DNA from: CAMBDR01 sp046597185
GTDB taxonomy: Bacteria > Pseudomonadota > Gammaproteobacteria > Burkholderiales > Burkholderiaceae_D
DNA: 14,298 nucleotides
Assembly (NCBI GenBank): GCA_046597185.1
Contig: JBKJLF010000413.1
Location: 1-14,298, forward strand
Direction of reading: 5' to 3'
Shown here: positions 1-6,385 of the stretch, piece by piece
Numbering within the stretch: the stretch's first letter is position 1
Layout: every line of letters begins with the position of its first letter
The notes under the pieces: generated by a model
The model's database searches: none
What the model was told of the DNA's origin: nothing
Seen by the model: the letters and a program-made list of their open reading frames with translations, nothing else
Program-made: the position numbers and the translations under genes

Positions 1-630
1 GATGGCGGTCAGGCGCACGGGAATCCAGTCGATTCAGTAAAAAGCACGCTTGGCAAACTCCCCAAAGGCTTCATCTTTCATATGTTCAGGGTCATTCCAG
101 GCATGGGTTAAATGTTCGGCCACTCGATACATGACGGCGCAAGCTGGCCCCAAAGGCATCAAAAACCAAAAAAATACGCCAAATACATTGCGGTGCGTCA
201 CGATCAGGGATTTTTCAACCGCCAGCCGCGTCATCTCGCCCGCTTCCATCCCTACCGTGTCAATTTTGAGCCATTCGGCCAACAAACGCCGTGCTTCGGC
301 ATCATCACCTGCGCTCAGTGCCAATTGAATTGCATTGAAATAGTGGCTATAACGACGGAACCCCAGAGTGAGGTAGACGATCAGCACATTCCAAAGAAAA
401 GCCGCCCAAAGATGCCAATATAGCAAAGCGGCATAGATCAAGCCGGTTGGCAACATTAAGGCAGCCTGCACCAAAAACCAACCGAGGCGGCCATGGCGCG
501 CATGGCCCGCGTTAAACCAGCCTTCAATGCGTGCGGCAAACGCTTTGATCGACGCATAGATTGGGTTATCGGCACGCAAGGGCTTTAACTGCTCAATCAA
601 CAAGGCAAAAAATATCGAGAGAAATGTCAT
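1..630 (-). pseudogene. CobD/CbiB-family membrane protein with premature TGA, 3' end outside window
   Basis: The reading frame from ATG at 630 encodes a membrane protein of the CobD/CbiB family, linked to adenosylcobinamide-phosphate synthesis or, in many Burkholderiales, of unproven role. Visible are hydrophobic segments near residues 1-15, 50-85 and 145-170. An in-frame TGA at 34-36 stops it after 199 codons or so, but the same frame continues to the window edge as IDWIPVRLTAI, which looks like the conserved family motif. The context reads AFY-stop-IDW, so the stop most simply replaces a Trp codon (TGG to TGA). Family members are about 300 residues, so the stop falls about two thirds of the way through. 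A Shine-Dalgarno AGGA lies about 7 bases before ATG 630; a TTG one codon earlier is less likely. It follows the NUDIX gene by 90 bases in the same direction. Family call is from memory; the stop and the continuing frame are seen directly. Confidence 0.72.
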
Positions 631-723
631 CAAATCATCCTGTTATTGCTGGTGTTATCAATACTACTACACAAGCCTGGCTGGCGTATCGATCCTGACG
701 GATCAAGAACAACGCTGCTACAC

Positions 724-1398
724 TCACGCCCTCAAAAAATGAAACAAATTACGCAACATACCGGCGGTTGCGCCCCAGATAAAAAAATCCTGGTAAGGCA
801 TGGCATAAAACATGCGTACCCGACCTTCGCCCGGCATCATGAACTGACGCCGCTGATGGTTATTGCCATCCATTAAAAATGCCAAAGGCACTTGAAAAAT
901 CTCTGCCACCTCATTCGGGTCGGCTTGCAACTCAAACGGCGCATGCACCAAGGCCACCACGGGCGTCACCAAATAGCCAGTGCCGGTCAAATAATCGGGT
1001 AACGTGCCGATCACATCCACATGCTGACGCTGCAAACCCACTTCTTCATACGCTTCACGCAACGCAGTTTCGACCAGTGATTCGTCTTCCGGTTCAACCC
1101 GCCCACCAGGAAAACTGATTTGACCCGCATGATCATTCAAATGGGCGGTGCGTTGCGTCAATAAAATACTCAAACCATGCATGCCGTCTGGCTGCACCAC
1201 AATCGGCACCAATACCGCCGCTTTGGTAACCGGCCTTTGGTTAAAACGCGGCTCGGCATTCGTTTCCGGCGTCCATATCGGCGGTGCCACAAAGCGTTGG
1301 CGCAACCAATCCGGCTGCAAACGCTCGGCATGCAATGCAGATTCACCCGCCACACTACTTACCGGTAATGCCTGCGCATCAAATAAAGGCTGCGCCAT
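724..1398 (-). CDS. NUDIX hydrolase, CoA pyrophosphatase type
   Basis: This 224-residue protein carries a complete NUDIX box (GGRVEPEDESLVETALREAY followed by EEVGL), the Mg-binding catalytic helix that hydrolyses nucleoside diphosphates linked to X. Just before it stands LLTQR...LNDHAGQISFPGG, the signature of the NudL/Pcd1 subgroup that cleaves coenzyme A and its derivatives to 3',5'-ADP and phosphopantetheine. Length is normal for the group with a roughly 60-residue N-terminal extension. The start at 1398 is supported by GGGAGAA about 7 bases upstream. It lies downstream of rplS in the same direction but is separated from it by a strong terminator and a repeat array, so it probably has its own promoter. 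The C-terminus (HFLRA then TGA) looks natural. Substrate is inferred from the subgroup motif only. Confidence 0.88.
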   Translation of the reverse strand: MAQPLFDAQALPVSSVAGESALHAERLQPDWLRQRFVAPPIWTPETNAEPRFNQRPVTKAAVLVPIVVQPDGMHGLSILLTQRTAHLNDHAGQISFPGGRVEPEDESLVETALREAYEEVGLQRQHVDVIGTLPDYLTGTGYLVTPVVALVHAPFELQADPNEVAEIFQVPLAFLMDGNNHQRRQFMMPGEGRVRMFYAMPYQDFFIWGATAGMLRNLFHFLRA

Positions 1399-1422
1399 TT
1401 GGATTCTCCCAGTTTATCTCAA

Positions 1423-1431
1423 TCTATACCA
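1423..1431 (-). promoter_or_regulatory. Possible extended -10 promoter for the NUDIX gene
   Basis: Reading leftward the sequence is TGGTATAGA, an extended -10 element (TGn + TATAGA), placed 25 bases before the NUDIX start. There is no good -35 match, as expected for some extended -10 promoters. It would give a leader of about 17 bases and lies just after the terminator-like repeat array, which makes a new promoter here plausible. Sequence match only. Confidence 0.33.
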
Positions 1432-1435
1432 GCAC

Positions 1436-1529
1436 AACAAAAAAGGGGCACAACAGGGCACCAACAAAAAAAGGGCACAAAATAAAAAAGGGGCACGAAA
1501 TAAAAAAGGGGCACCAATGGGCACCCCTT
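1436..1529 (-). repeat. Tandem array of terminator 3' arm plus U-tract
   Basis: On the plus strand, units of the form (A/C)AA(C/T)AAAAAAGGGGCAC repeat head to tail at 1436-1451, 1462-1478, 1479-1496 and 1497-1514. Two short units without the A-run lie at 1452-1461 (AACAGGGCAC) and 1515-1524. Read in the direction of the rplS operon, each long unit is GTGCCCC followed by a run of six or seven U, that is, the descending arm and U-tract of the rplS terminator. Each copy could in principle pair with the single ascending arm at 1520-1529. It does not look like a CRISPR array: units are 16-18 bases with no spacers. Confidence 0.8.
1497..1529 (-). terminator. Rho-independent terminator of the rpsP-rimM-trmD-rplS operon
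   Basis: In the leftward RNA the arms are AAGGGGUGCC and GGUGCCCCUU (plus-strand positions 1520-1529 and 1506-1515) around a four-base loop CAUU. All ten positions pair, two of them as G-U wobbles. The stem is followed directly by UUUUAUUU. It lies about 90 bases past the rplS stop codon. The stem, loop and U-tract are read directly from the sequence; activity is inferred. Confidence 0.85.
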
Positions 1530-1621
1530 ATTATGGCAGACTCAATTTTACACTGTGGCTTAGCGCACACAACAAGTTTTTCGAGCAAACCAAGGCTACT
1601 TGCGCAGCCTGTTCCAAATTA

Positions 1622-2017
1622 TTATGCGGCAGCGGGCGCAGCAGCTTTTGCAGCAACGCGACGGCTAGGCAGTTTTTCTTTGATACGTGCCGATTTACCG
1701 GAACGCTCACGCAGATAATACAATTTGGCACGACGCACATCACCACGACGTTTGACTTCGATCGATGCGATCAATGGGGAATACAATTGGAATGTACGCT
1801 CCACACCTTCGCCCGAGGAAATTTTACGAACGATAAAATTCGAATTCAAACCACGATTACGGCGGGAAATGACCACCCCTTCGTAAGCCTGAGCACGCTT
1901 GCGCGTACCTTCAACCACGTTCACATTAACGATGACGGTATCGCCAGGTGCAAATTCAGGGATATTTTTACCCAGACGAGCAATTTCTTCTTGCTCTAAT
2001 TGTTGAATCAAGTTCAT
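1622..2017 (-). CDS. rplS: 50S ribosomal protein L19
   Basis: The 131-residue product is ribosomal protein L19, a small protein of the large subunit at the interface with the 30S subunit. It opens with MNLIQQLEQEEIARLGKNIP and contains the family core (APGDTVIVNVNVVEGTRKRAQ, then the YEGVVISRRNRGLNSNFIVR and GEGVERTFQLYSPLI stretches, and RRGDVRRAKLYYLRERSGKSARIKEK). The C-terminus has a roughly 15-residue alanine-rich extension ending AAAPAAA, longer than in E. coli (115 residues) but common in beta-proteobacteria. The start is fixed by GGAG about 7 bases upstream. It is the last gene of the operon, 142 bases after trmD. Confidence 0.97.
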   Translation of the reverse strand: MNLIQQLEQEEIARLGKNIPEFAPGDTVIVNVNVVEGTRKRAQAYEGVVISRRNRGLNSNFIVRKISSGEGVERTFQLYSPLIASIEVKRRGDVRRAKLYYLRERSGKSARIKEKLPSRRVAAKAAAPAAA

Positions 2018-2083
2018 GTTATTACTCCAAAAACCATCATGCCAGCGCCTCGTGTTTGCCTGGTAGAGGATGGGGTTAAATCA

Positions 2084-2107
2084 GCGTAAGCAAAATTTTG
2101 ACTACGC
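2084..2107. other. Imperfect palindrome in the trmD-rplS gap
   Basis: The 142-base gap between trmD and rplS holds GCGTA...TACGC arms around CAAAATTTTG, a 24-base dyad with one wobble and one mismatch. It has no U-tract, so it is not an obvious terminator. It might be a leader structure or processing site upstream of rplS. Nothing else stands out in this gap apart from scattered short CTAC/TACTAC motifs near 2100-2175. Confidence 0.3.
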
Positions 2108-2159
2108 AACAGTACTACAAATTTACTGCGGGTTTTACTATCTACTACCAACAAGCAAA

Positions 2160-2912
2160 CTACAAACTACTCAAAAACTTTTCATCTTGCGTATTGAGCA
2201 AACCTGCCGCACGTGCCGCTTCGATTAAATCCGGGCGCTTTTTGAAGCTGGCTTCGAGCGCACGCTGGCGTCGCCATTTTTCAATTTCTGCATGGTGCCC
2301 GCCCATCAATACCGCCGGGACTGGCATGCCCTGGTATTGTTCGGGCCGGGTATAGTGCGGCGCATCGAGCAAACCATTGACAAAACTATCTTGCTGGGCC
2401 GATTGGGCATCATTCAACACCCCCGGCAATTGGCGGATAACCGCATCCATCAAGGCCATGGCGGCCAATTCGCCGCCGGATAAAACAAAATCGCCCAAGC
2501 TGATTTCTTCATCGACACAACGCTCAATCAAACGCTGGTCAACCGCTTCATAACGTCCGCACAACAACACCATGCCAGTTTGATCACGCAATTGCATCAC
2601 GCGTTGATGCGTGAGTGGCGCGCCCTGAGGGGATAAATACACCACCCGGGGTGTTACCAAACCTAAATCATGTTGGCGCGCTTTGGCGGCATCGAGTGCT
2701 GCTTCCAGCGGTTTTGCCAACATCACCATACCGGGGCCGCCGCCATAGGGCCGATCATCCACGGTGCGATGGTTATCCGAAGTAAAATCACGCGGATTCC
2801 AGAGTGACAAACCCCAACGGGCCTGCTCAAAGGCACGCCGCGTTACGCCACATTGGGTTAATGCGGTGAACATTTCAGGAAACAGCGTCACGACATCAAA
2901 TTGCATGGTCAT
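2160..2912 (-). CDS. trmD: tRNA (guanine-37-N1)-methyltransferase
   Basis: TrmD uses S-adenosylmethionine to make m1G at position 37 of tRNAs, guarding against +1 frameshifting. The 250-residue product begins MTMQFDVVTLFPEMF and shows YGGGPGMVM, LLCGRYEAVDQRLIERCVDE and ISLGDFVLSGGELAAMALMD, the knotted SPOUT cofactor and active-site segments, then a C-terminal domain ending LNTQDEKFLSSL. Length matches the family (E. coli 255). I chose ATG at 2912 rather than the longer frame (to 2960), because the longer version overlaps rimM and adds residues foreign to the family; GGGGAGGG lies 9-16 bases upstream. ATG at 2906 (MQFDVV) is an alternative. It follows rimM by 22 bases in the operon. Confidence 0.96.
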   Translation of the reverse strand: MTMQFDVVTLFPEMFTALTQCGVTRRAFEQARWGLSLWNPRDFTSDNHRTVDDRPYGGGPGMVMLAKPLEAALDAAKARQHDLGLVTPRVVYLSPQGAPLTHQRVMQLRDQTGMVLLCGRYEAVDQRLIERCVDEEISLGDFVLSGGELAAMALMDAVIRQLPGVLNDAQSAQQDSFVNGLLDAPHYTRPEQYQGMPVPAVLMGGHHAEIEKWRRQRALEASFKKRPDLIEAARAAGLLNTQDEKFLSSL

Positions 2913-2934
2913 GGCTATGACTTCGCCCTCCCCG

Positions 2935-3528
2935 TCAATAGTCCAAACCCCAATCCACACTGATTTTTTTATTGGGTAAATCGACTTGCTTCACAAATTG
3001 ATCGACAAAGGGAATCAGGCGCTCGGCACTGCCTGCCACGCCACTGAAGACGCGCAAAATAGGGTGCGCGCCGTTATCGATCAAACCAGTGACCTGACCT
3101 AACAGCTCACCTTGCTCATTCTCTACACTCAAGCCCGTTAAATCGGACCAGTAATATTCATTTTCTTCTAGTGCGGGGAAGCGACTGCGAGAGACGAACA
3201 CTTGCGTGCCTTTCAGCGCCTCGGCAGCATCCCGACCGACCACACCTTGCAACTGCGCAACCACATCACCACCATGCAATTTGACTTGCAAGCGGTCGAT
3301 ATCGCGCATTTCCGGCTTATCCAACCACCAGGTTTTGGCACTGCGCAGCGCGTCGGCTTGCTCTGAATAGGGGTGGACACGCACCCATCCTTGCACGCCA
3401 TACGCACCCGTCACGTGACCAACCACCACCAAATCATCGGGGATAGCTACCCCGGCGCTGGTTTTTCCTGAGTTTGACACCGGGTTTGCCACTGAATTTG
3501 CCACTGAATTTGCCACTGAGTCAGACAA
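2935..3528 (-). CDS. rimM: Ribosome maturation factor RimM
   Basis: RimM binds ribosomal protein S19 and helps mature the 3' domain of 16S rRNA in the 30S subunit. The family core begins near residue 33 (LVVVGHVTGAYGVQGWVRV) and includes EYYWSDLTGLSV and the closing PRC-barrel segment IPFVDQFVKQVDLPNKKISV-DWGLDY. In front of it is a low-complexity tail built from a repeated SVAN unit (residues 4-19), absent from usual homologues. There is no ATG: the longest frame starts with TTG at 3528, two bases after the rpsP stop, and each repeat offers a GTG, so the true start is uncertain. Tight spacing suggests translational coupling to rpsP. The TGA end at 2935 falls exactly at the usual C-terminus. 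Confidence 0.94.
   Translation of the reverse strand: MSDSVANSVANSVANPVSNSGKTSAGVAIPDDLVVVGHVTGAYGVQGWVRVHPYSEQADALRSAKTWWLDKPEMRDIDRLQVKLHGGDVVAQLQGVVGRDAAEALKGTQVFVSRSRFPALEENEYYWSDLTGLSVENEQGELLGQVTGLIDNGAHPILRVFSGVAGSAERLIPFVDQFVKQVDLPNKKISVDWGLDY
3469..3516 (-). repeat. 12-bp in-frame tandem repeat at the 5' end of rimM
   Basis: Reading leftward, GTGGCAAATTCA is present twice perfectly (3505-3516, 3493-3504), then GTGGCAAACCCG (3481-3492) and GTGTCAAACTCA (3469-3480). TTGTCTGACTCA (3517-3528) looks like a further degenerate copy that holds the presumed start. Each copy encodes SVAN-like residues in phase and begins with a possible GTG start codon. Confidence 0.88.
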
Positions 3529-3530
3529 AC

Positions 3531-3779
3531 TTAAGCAGCTTTCTTGCTGGCAGCGACCAAACGGGCCACGGTTGGCGACAATTGTGCGCCAACGCCTTGC
3601 CAGTGAGCCAAACGGTCTTCAGCGATACGGAACGGCACTTCAGCGCCAGCAGCAACAGGATTGTAAAAACCGATGCGCTCGATGAAACGGCCATCGCGAC
3701 GGCTGCGTGAATCAGTTGCAACGATATTAAAGAACGGGCGCTTTTTGGCACCCCCACGAGCTAAACGAATAACGACCAT
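3531..3779 (-). CDS. rpsP: 30S ribosomal protein S16
   Basis: This 82-residue protein is ribosomal protein S16, needed for assembly of the 5' domain of 16S rRNA. It starts MVVIRLARGGAKKRPFFNIV and continues with DSRSRRDGRFIERIGFYNPV and the typical helical C-terminus with RLAHWQGVGAQLSPTVARLV. Length equals the family norm. The start at 3779 is the canonical S16 start; the upstream GGA is a weak ribosome binding site. It is the first gene of the rpsP-rimM-trmD-rplS operon, with a -10-like TATAAT about 40 bases upstream. Confidence 0.97.
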   Translation of the reverse strand: MVVIRLARGGAKKRPFFNIVATDSRSRRDGRFIERIGFYNPVAAGAEVPFRIAEDRLAHWQGVGAQLSPTVARLVAASKKAA

Positions 3780-3819
3780 AATATATCCAAATAAAAATAG
3801 GGTGACAGAAAAACGAGCG

Positions 3820-3848
3820 ATTATAGCGCGTTTTTGGCTGCCTGCGGG
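3820..3848 (-). promoter_or_regulatory. Possible promoter of the rpsP operon
   Basis: Leftward from rpsP, a perfect TATAAT lies at 3820-3825, 40 bases before the start codon, in the context CGCGCTATAATCGC. The -35 position at 17-base spacing (3843-3848, CCCGCA) is a poor match. A second leftward TATAAT at 3899-3904 also lacks a good -35. The assignment rests on the -10 match and the position ahead of the operon. Confidence 0.4.
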
Positions 3849-3964
3849 TTTTTTTTAAGCGTAATGATGAATTTCTGCCAGACTTGGCAAAGACCGCTAT
3901 TATAACGCCGCGAGCGGGAATTTGCTGGGTTTTGCTGACAATGTCCCGCATGCATGCCCACTTA

Positions 3965-4000
3965 TCTGATTTTTCTGATTTTTTTCTGATTTTTTTCTGC
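3965..4000. repeat. T-rich near-tandem repeat upstream of the TM2 gene
   Basis: TCTGATTTT, with growing T-runs, repeats three times (about 3965-3973, 3974-3984, 3985-3995) and is followed by TCTGC. The tract stays pyrimidine-rich to about 4025 and ends just before the TM2 gene. Such T-runs could vary in length. No function can be read from it. Confidence 0.6.
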
Positions 4001-4037
4001 TTATTTTTTGATTATCTTCTGACTATTTGCCACGCTA

Positions 4038-4448
4038 ATGACACATTACAACAAAACTTGGGCGACCTTTCTCGCTTCACTACTGGGTGGTTTGGGTGCA
4101 CATCGCTTCTATTTAGGCGGATTGCGCGACAGGTTGGGCTGGCTGCATCTGGCCAGCGTGCCGCTTTCAGCACTGTTGTATTACTCACACAAACCCGACA
4201 TTGTGATGTTTAGCCTGAGTCCTGTGATCGTGTCGATTTTACTTGGCCAATTGCAAGCCTTGATACTGGGTTTGATGTCCGATGAGAAATGGGATGCAAA
4301 ATACAACCCGCAGTCGGGGCAAAAATCCGTTTCGCAATGGCCGCTGGCCTTGATTTTGGTGCTGACCCTGGCCCTGGGTGCTACCAGCTTGACGGCGGCG
4401 TGGGCGCGCATGATGGATTTGCTGCTCACTGGTGGAGCGTTTGGTTAA
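4038..4448 (+). CDS. TM2-domain membrane protein
   Basis: The 136-residue product has the TM2 signature near its start (LLGGLGAHRFYLGGLRDRLG), where short hydrophobic segments flank a GxHRFYLG turn, then further hydrophobic segments near residues 38-80 (two) and 100-120. TM2 proteins are small inner-membrane proteins of poorly known function. The start ATG at 4038 puts the motif at the expected place, but no clear ribosome binding site precedes it; the upstream stretch is pyrimidine-rich. The stop at 4446-4448 is one base before the ATG of the PfkB gene, so the two were probably an operon. Family assignment is good; function is unknown. Confidence 0.83.
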   Translation: MTHYNKTWATFLASLLGGLGAHRFYLGGLRDRLGWLHLASVPLSALLYYSHKPDIVMFSLSPVIVSILLGQLQALILGLMSDEKWDAKYNPQSGQKSVSQWPLALILVLTLALGATSLTAAWARMMDLLLTGGAFG

Positions 4449-4449
4449 A

Positions 4450-4485
4450 ATGAACGATATGAACGATATGAACGATATGAACGAT
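4450..4485 (+). repeat. 9-bp tandem repeat with a start codon in each copy
   Basis: ATGAACGAT occurs four times in perfect tandem (4450, 4459, 4468, 4477), encoding Met-Asn-Asp repeats, followed by ACCATG at 4486-4491. Five in-frame ATG codons are therefore available for the PfkB gene. GGAG at 4434-4437 is 12 bases before the first. Family similarity begins only after the last ATG (QVNFDVLVIGG). Confidence 0.95.
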
Positions 4486-5354
4486 ACCATGCAAGTCAAT
4501 TTTGATGTATTGGTGATCGGTGGCGTTGGCATCGATACCATTGTGCGGGTGCCGGAATTACCGCTGCCGATGGCTGATTCGATTCATGTGCCTGCGATTA
4601 TCGATTATGTTGCGCACACCGGCAACGGCGTTGCGTTGCCTTGGCTTGCCTGGCTTTGGGCATGCGCGTAAAATTTATCGATTTTATTGGCCGCGACCGC
4701 GAAGCTGACTTGATTTTGGCGCGCTACCGCACTACCGGGCTAGATTTTTCTTACCTGATTGAAGCCTCGGGCACCAAACGCAGTGTGAATTTGGTTGATT
4801 CCAAAGGGCGACGCCTGTCGCTGTATGATGGCCGCCACCCGCCGGAGCTGCGCATGCCGCGTGAATTCTACCTGCCGTTCTTACGGCAAGCGCGCCATGT
4901 ACATGTCTCAATCATGGATTGGGCACGCCCTGTGTTTAATGATATCGAGCAATTCAATCAAACCCGCGCCAGCACCGCAACAAACATCACCACATCAACC
5001 GACTTGCACGACTGGGATGGCATTGGCATCTACCAGCGCGAATTTGCGCAACGAGCCGACGTGGTCTTTGTCAGCGGAGCCGCCCTGGGTGAGCGCTACC
5101 CGCAAGTGATGCGCGAGATTTTACAACAAGGCAAAGCCCGCTGCGTGGTCGTGATGGACGGTGAAAATGGCAGTTATTTGCTCGAACGCGGCCAGATCGA
5201 AGTCAGCCACTTCCCCTGCGCCGACCCCGGCGCGCCGATTATTGACAGCAATGGCGCGGGCGATTCGTTTGTTGGCGCGTTTTTATATGGCTTTTTGCAA
5301 GATTGGTCAAGCGGAAAACCTATTGATATCGGAACAGCGCCATCTGAAAGATAA
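4450..5354 (+). pseudogene. PfkB-family sugar kinase, frameshifted and C-terminally truncated
   Basis: PfkB (ribokinase-like) enzymes phosphorylate sugars or nucleosides. The first frame, 4450 to about 4638, gives a repeat tail then FDVLVIGGVGIDTIVRVPEL and HTGNGVAL. That frame then runs to a stop near 4671 while the family sequence resumes one frame over at 4641 (LACLALGMRVKFIDFIGRD). Two extra bases (or one missing, or a 5-base insertion resembling the local TTGCC/TTGGC repeats) explain this. The second frame includes KRSVNLVDSKGRRLSLYDGR and the catalytic loop DSNGAGDSFVGAFLYGF. Recognisable homology ends near 5306; the usual last 30-50 residues are missing and the frame ends at 5354 inside sequence belonging to a histidine kinase. 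The phosphoryl-transfer motif is present, but the split frame makes function doubtful. Exact substrate unknown. Confidence 0.8.
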
Positions 5355-5769
5355 CGCAATTTTGGCGAGGGTTAAAGCGGGCGAATATATTGAGCAATGG
5401 GCAACCCGGCGCGTGCATCTGAATGGCAGCGAACTCATGCAGGTTTTGAGTAATTTACTCTCCAACGCAGCCAAATTTTCGCAGTCAGGGCAAACGGTCG
5501 ATATTTCGGTCAATCTGGAAGAAGGCCGGGTGCGGGTGGCCGAGCGCGACCATGTGATCGGGATTGATGACAAGTTCAAGGCGCGCATTTTCCAAAGATT
5601 TGCCCAGGCTGATTCTTCGGATTCGCGAAAAATCCAACGTGGCGGCACCGGTTTGGGCTTGTCGATTGCCAAAGCCATTATTGAACAACATGGTGGGCAG
5701 ATCGGCTACGAGAGTGAAATTGGGCAAGGCAGTTGCTTTTACTTTATACTGGCGACCTTGGCCGAATAA
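5311..5769 (+). pseudogene. Remnant of a sensor histidine kinase, ATPase domain only
   Basis: In the frame one base over from PfkB, a histidine-kinase C-terminus is readable: an N-box (LMQVLSNLLSNAAKFS), an F-box region (KARIFQRFAQADSSDSR) and a G2 box (GGTGLGLSIAKAIIEQHGGQ), ending GSCFYFILATLAE at the TAA of 5767-5769. The sensor, dimerisation and phospho-histidine parts are missing, and no start codon or ribosome binding site fits. The G1 box, normally DxGxG, reads RDHVIGID: the first glycine is Val (GTG at 5554-5556), consistent with relaxed selection. The left edge near 5306-5320 coincides with the loss of PfkB homology, so one deletion probably joined the two genes. Exact left border is an estimate. 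Confidence 0.75.
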
Positions 5770-5874
5770 GCTTGGCGCTTGTGACCATGCCGCGCACTTA
5801 TTTTACCGCCCGGTCATTGCAAGCGCAGCTAGCCCAGCAAACTGACAAGCAACCTTTAATCCACGGATCAAACC

Positions 5875-6351
5875 ATGCCACACCAACTGCTCACCATCGC
5901 CCCTTTTACCGTCACCGGCATTGCGGTGCGTACCATCAACGCGGATGAATTCACTACCGACCAAGCCAAACTGCCTGCTTTGTGGGGGCGTTTTTTTTCT
6001 GAAGGCGTCGTTACCAAGGTAGAAAACCGCCTGCCTGACTCGCCCGTGTATGGCGTTTATTCGGATTATGAGTCCGATGCTACTGGTTATTACAGCGTAA
6101 CGGCGGGCGTGGCAAGCTCAGGCCCCGACGTAGCTGAATTTACCAGCATTGATGTGCATGGCGGGCAATATTTGGTATTTAAAAACCAGGGGCCGATGCC
6201 GCAGGCGGTGATAGGGGCATGGAACCAGGTCTGGGCTTTTTTTGAACCGGGCAATGCGCAAAATGAGGGCTATGGGCGACGCTTTGACACCGACTTTGAG
6301 CAATACCAGGGGGATGACGAAGTGGCCATTTATATCGGCATCATTGCTTAA
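5875..6351 (+). CDS. Effector-binding (GyrI-like/AraC-type) domain protein
   Basis: This 158-residue protein resembles stand-alone effector-binding domains of the GyrI-like/YdeE/AraC_E_bind group. Support comes from the pattern of a short strand with GIAVRT, LPALWGRFFSEGV, a PVYGVYSDYESD turn, YSVTAGVAS, the GGQYLVFKNQGP strand and the closing FEQYQGDDEVAIYIGI. These domains bind small molecules and either regulate transcription when joined to a DNA-binding domain or act alone. No DNA-binding part is present here. The ATG at 5875 starts just before the first strand; the ribosome binding site is weak. The upstream 105 bases after the kinase remnant hold nothing recognisable. It ends 34 bases before the M48 protease gene. 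Ligand unknown. Confidence 0.75.
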   Translation: MPHQLLTIAPFTVTGIAVRTINADEFTTDQAKLPALWGRFFSEGVVTKVENRLPDSPVYGVYSDYESDATGYYSVTAGVASSGPDVAEFTSIDVHGGQYLVFKNQGPMPQAVIGAWNQVWAFFEPGNAQNEGYGRRFDTDFEQYQGDDEVAIYIGIIA

Positions 6352-6385
6352 GAGACTTAACCAGAAATTGAACCTTGGGGCTGCC

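Noticed and set aside
688..706. GATCC-TGAC-GGATC inverted repeat between the NUDIX and CobD/CbiB genes
   Set aside because: The stem is only about six pairs and has no U-tract, so a terminator or operator cannot be supported.
1436..1529. Possible CRISPR array
   Set aside because: Units are 16-18 bases, adjacent, with no unique spacers and no cas genes nearby; they copy a terminator arm.
1148..1999. Long rightward open frame of 283 codons over the NUDIX start, the repeat array and rplS
   Set aside because: It is antisense to rplS and the NUDIX gene, and its Lys-Gly-rich repeat part comes from the terminator array; no family resemblance and no ribosome binding site.
2912..2960. Longer trmD beginning at 2960
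   Set aside because: The additional 16 residues overlap the rimM end, are not family-like, and bypass the well-placed GGGGAGGG before ATG 2912.
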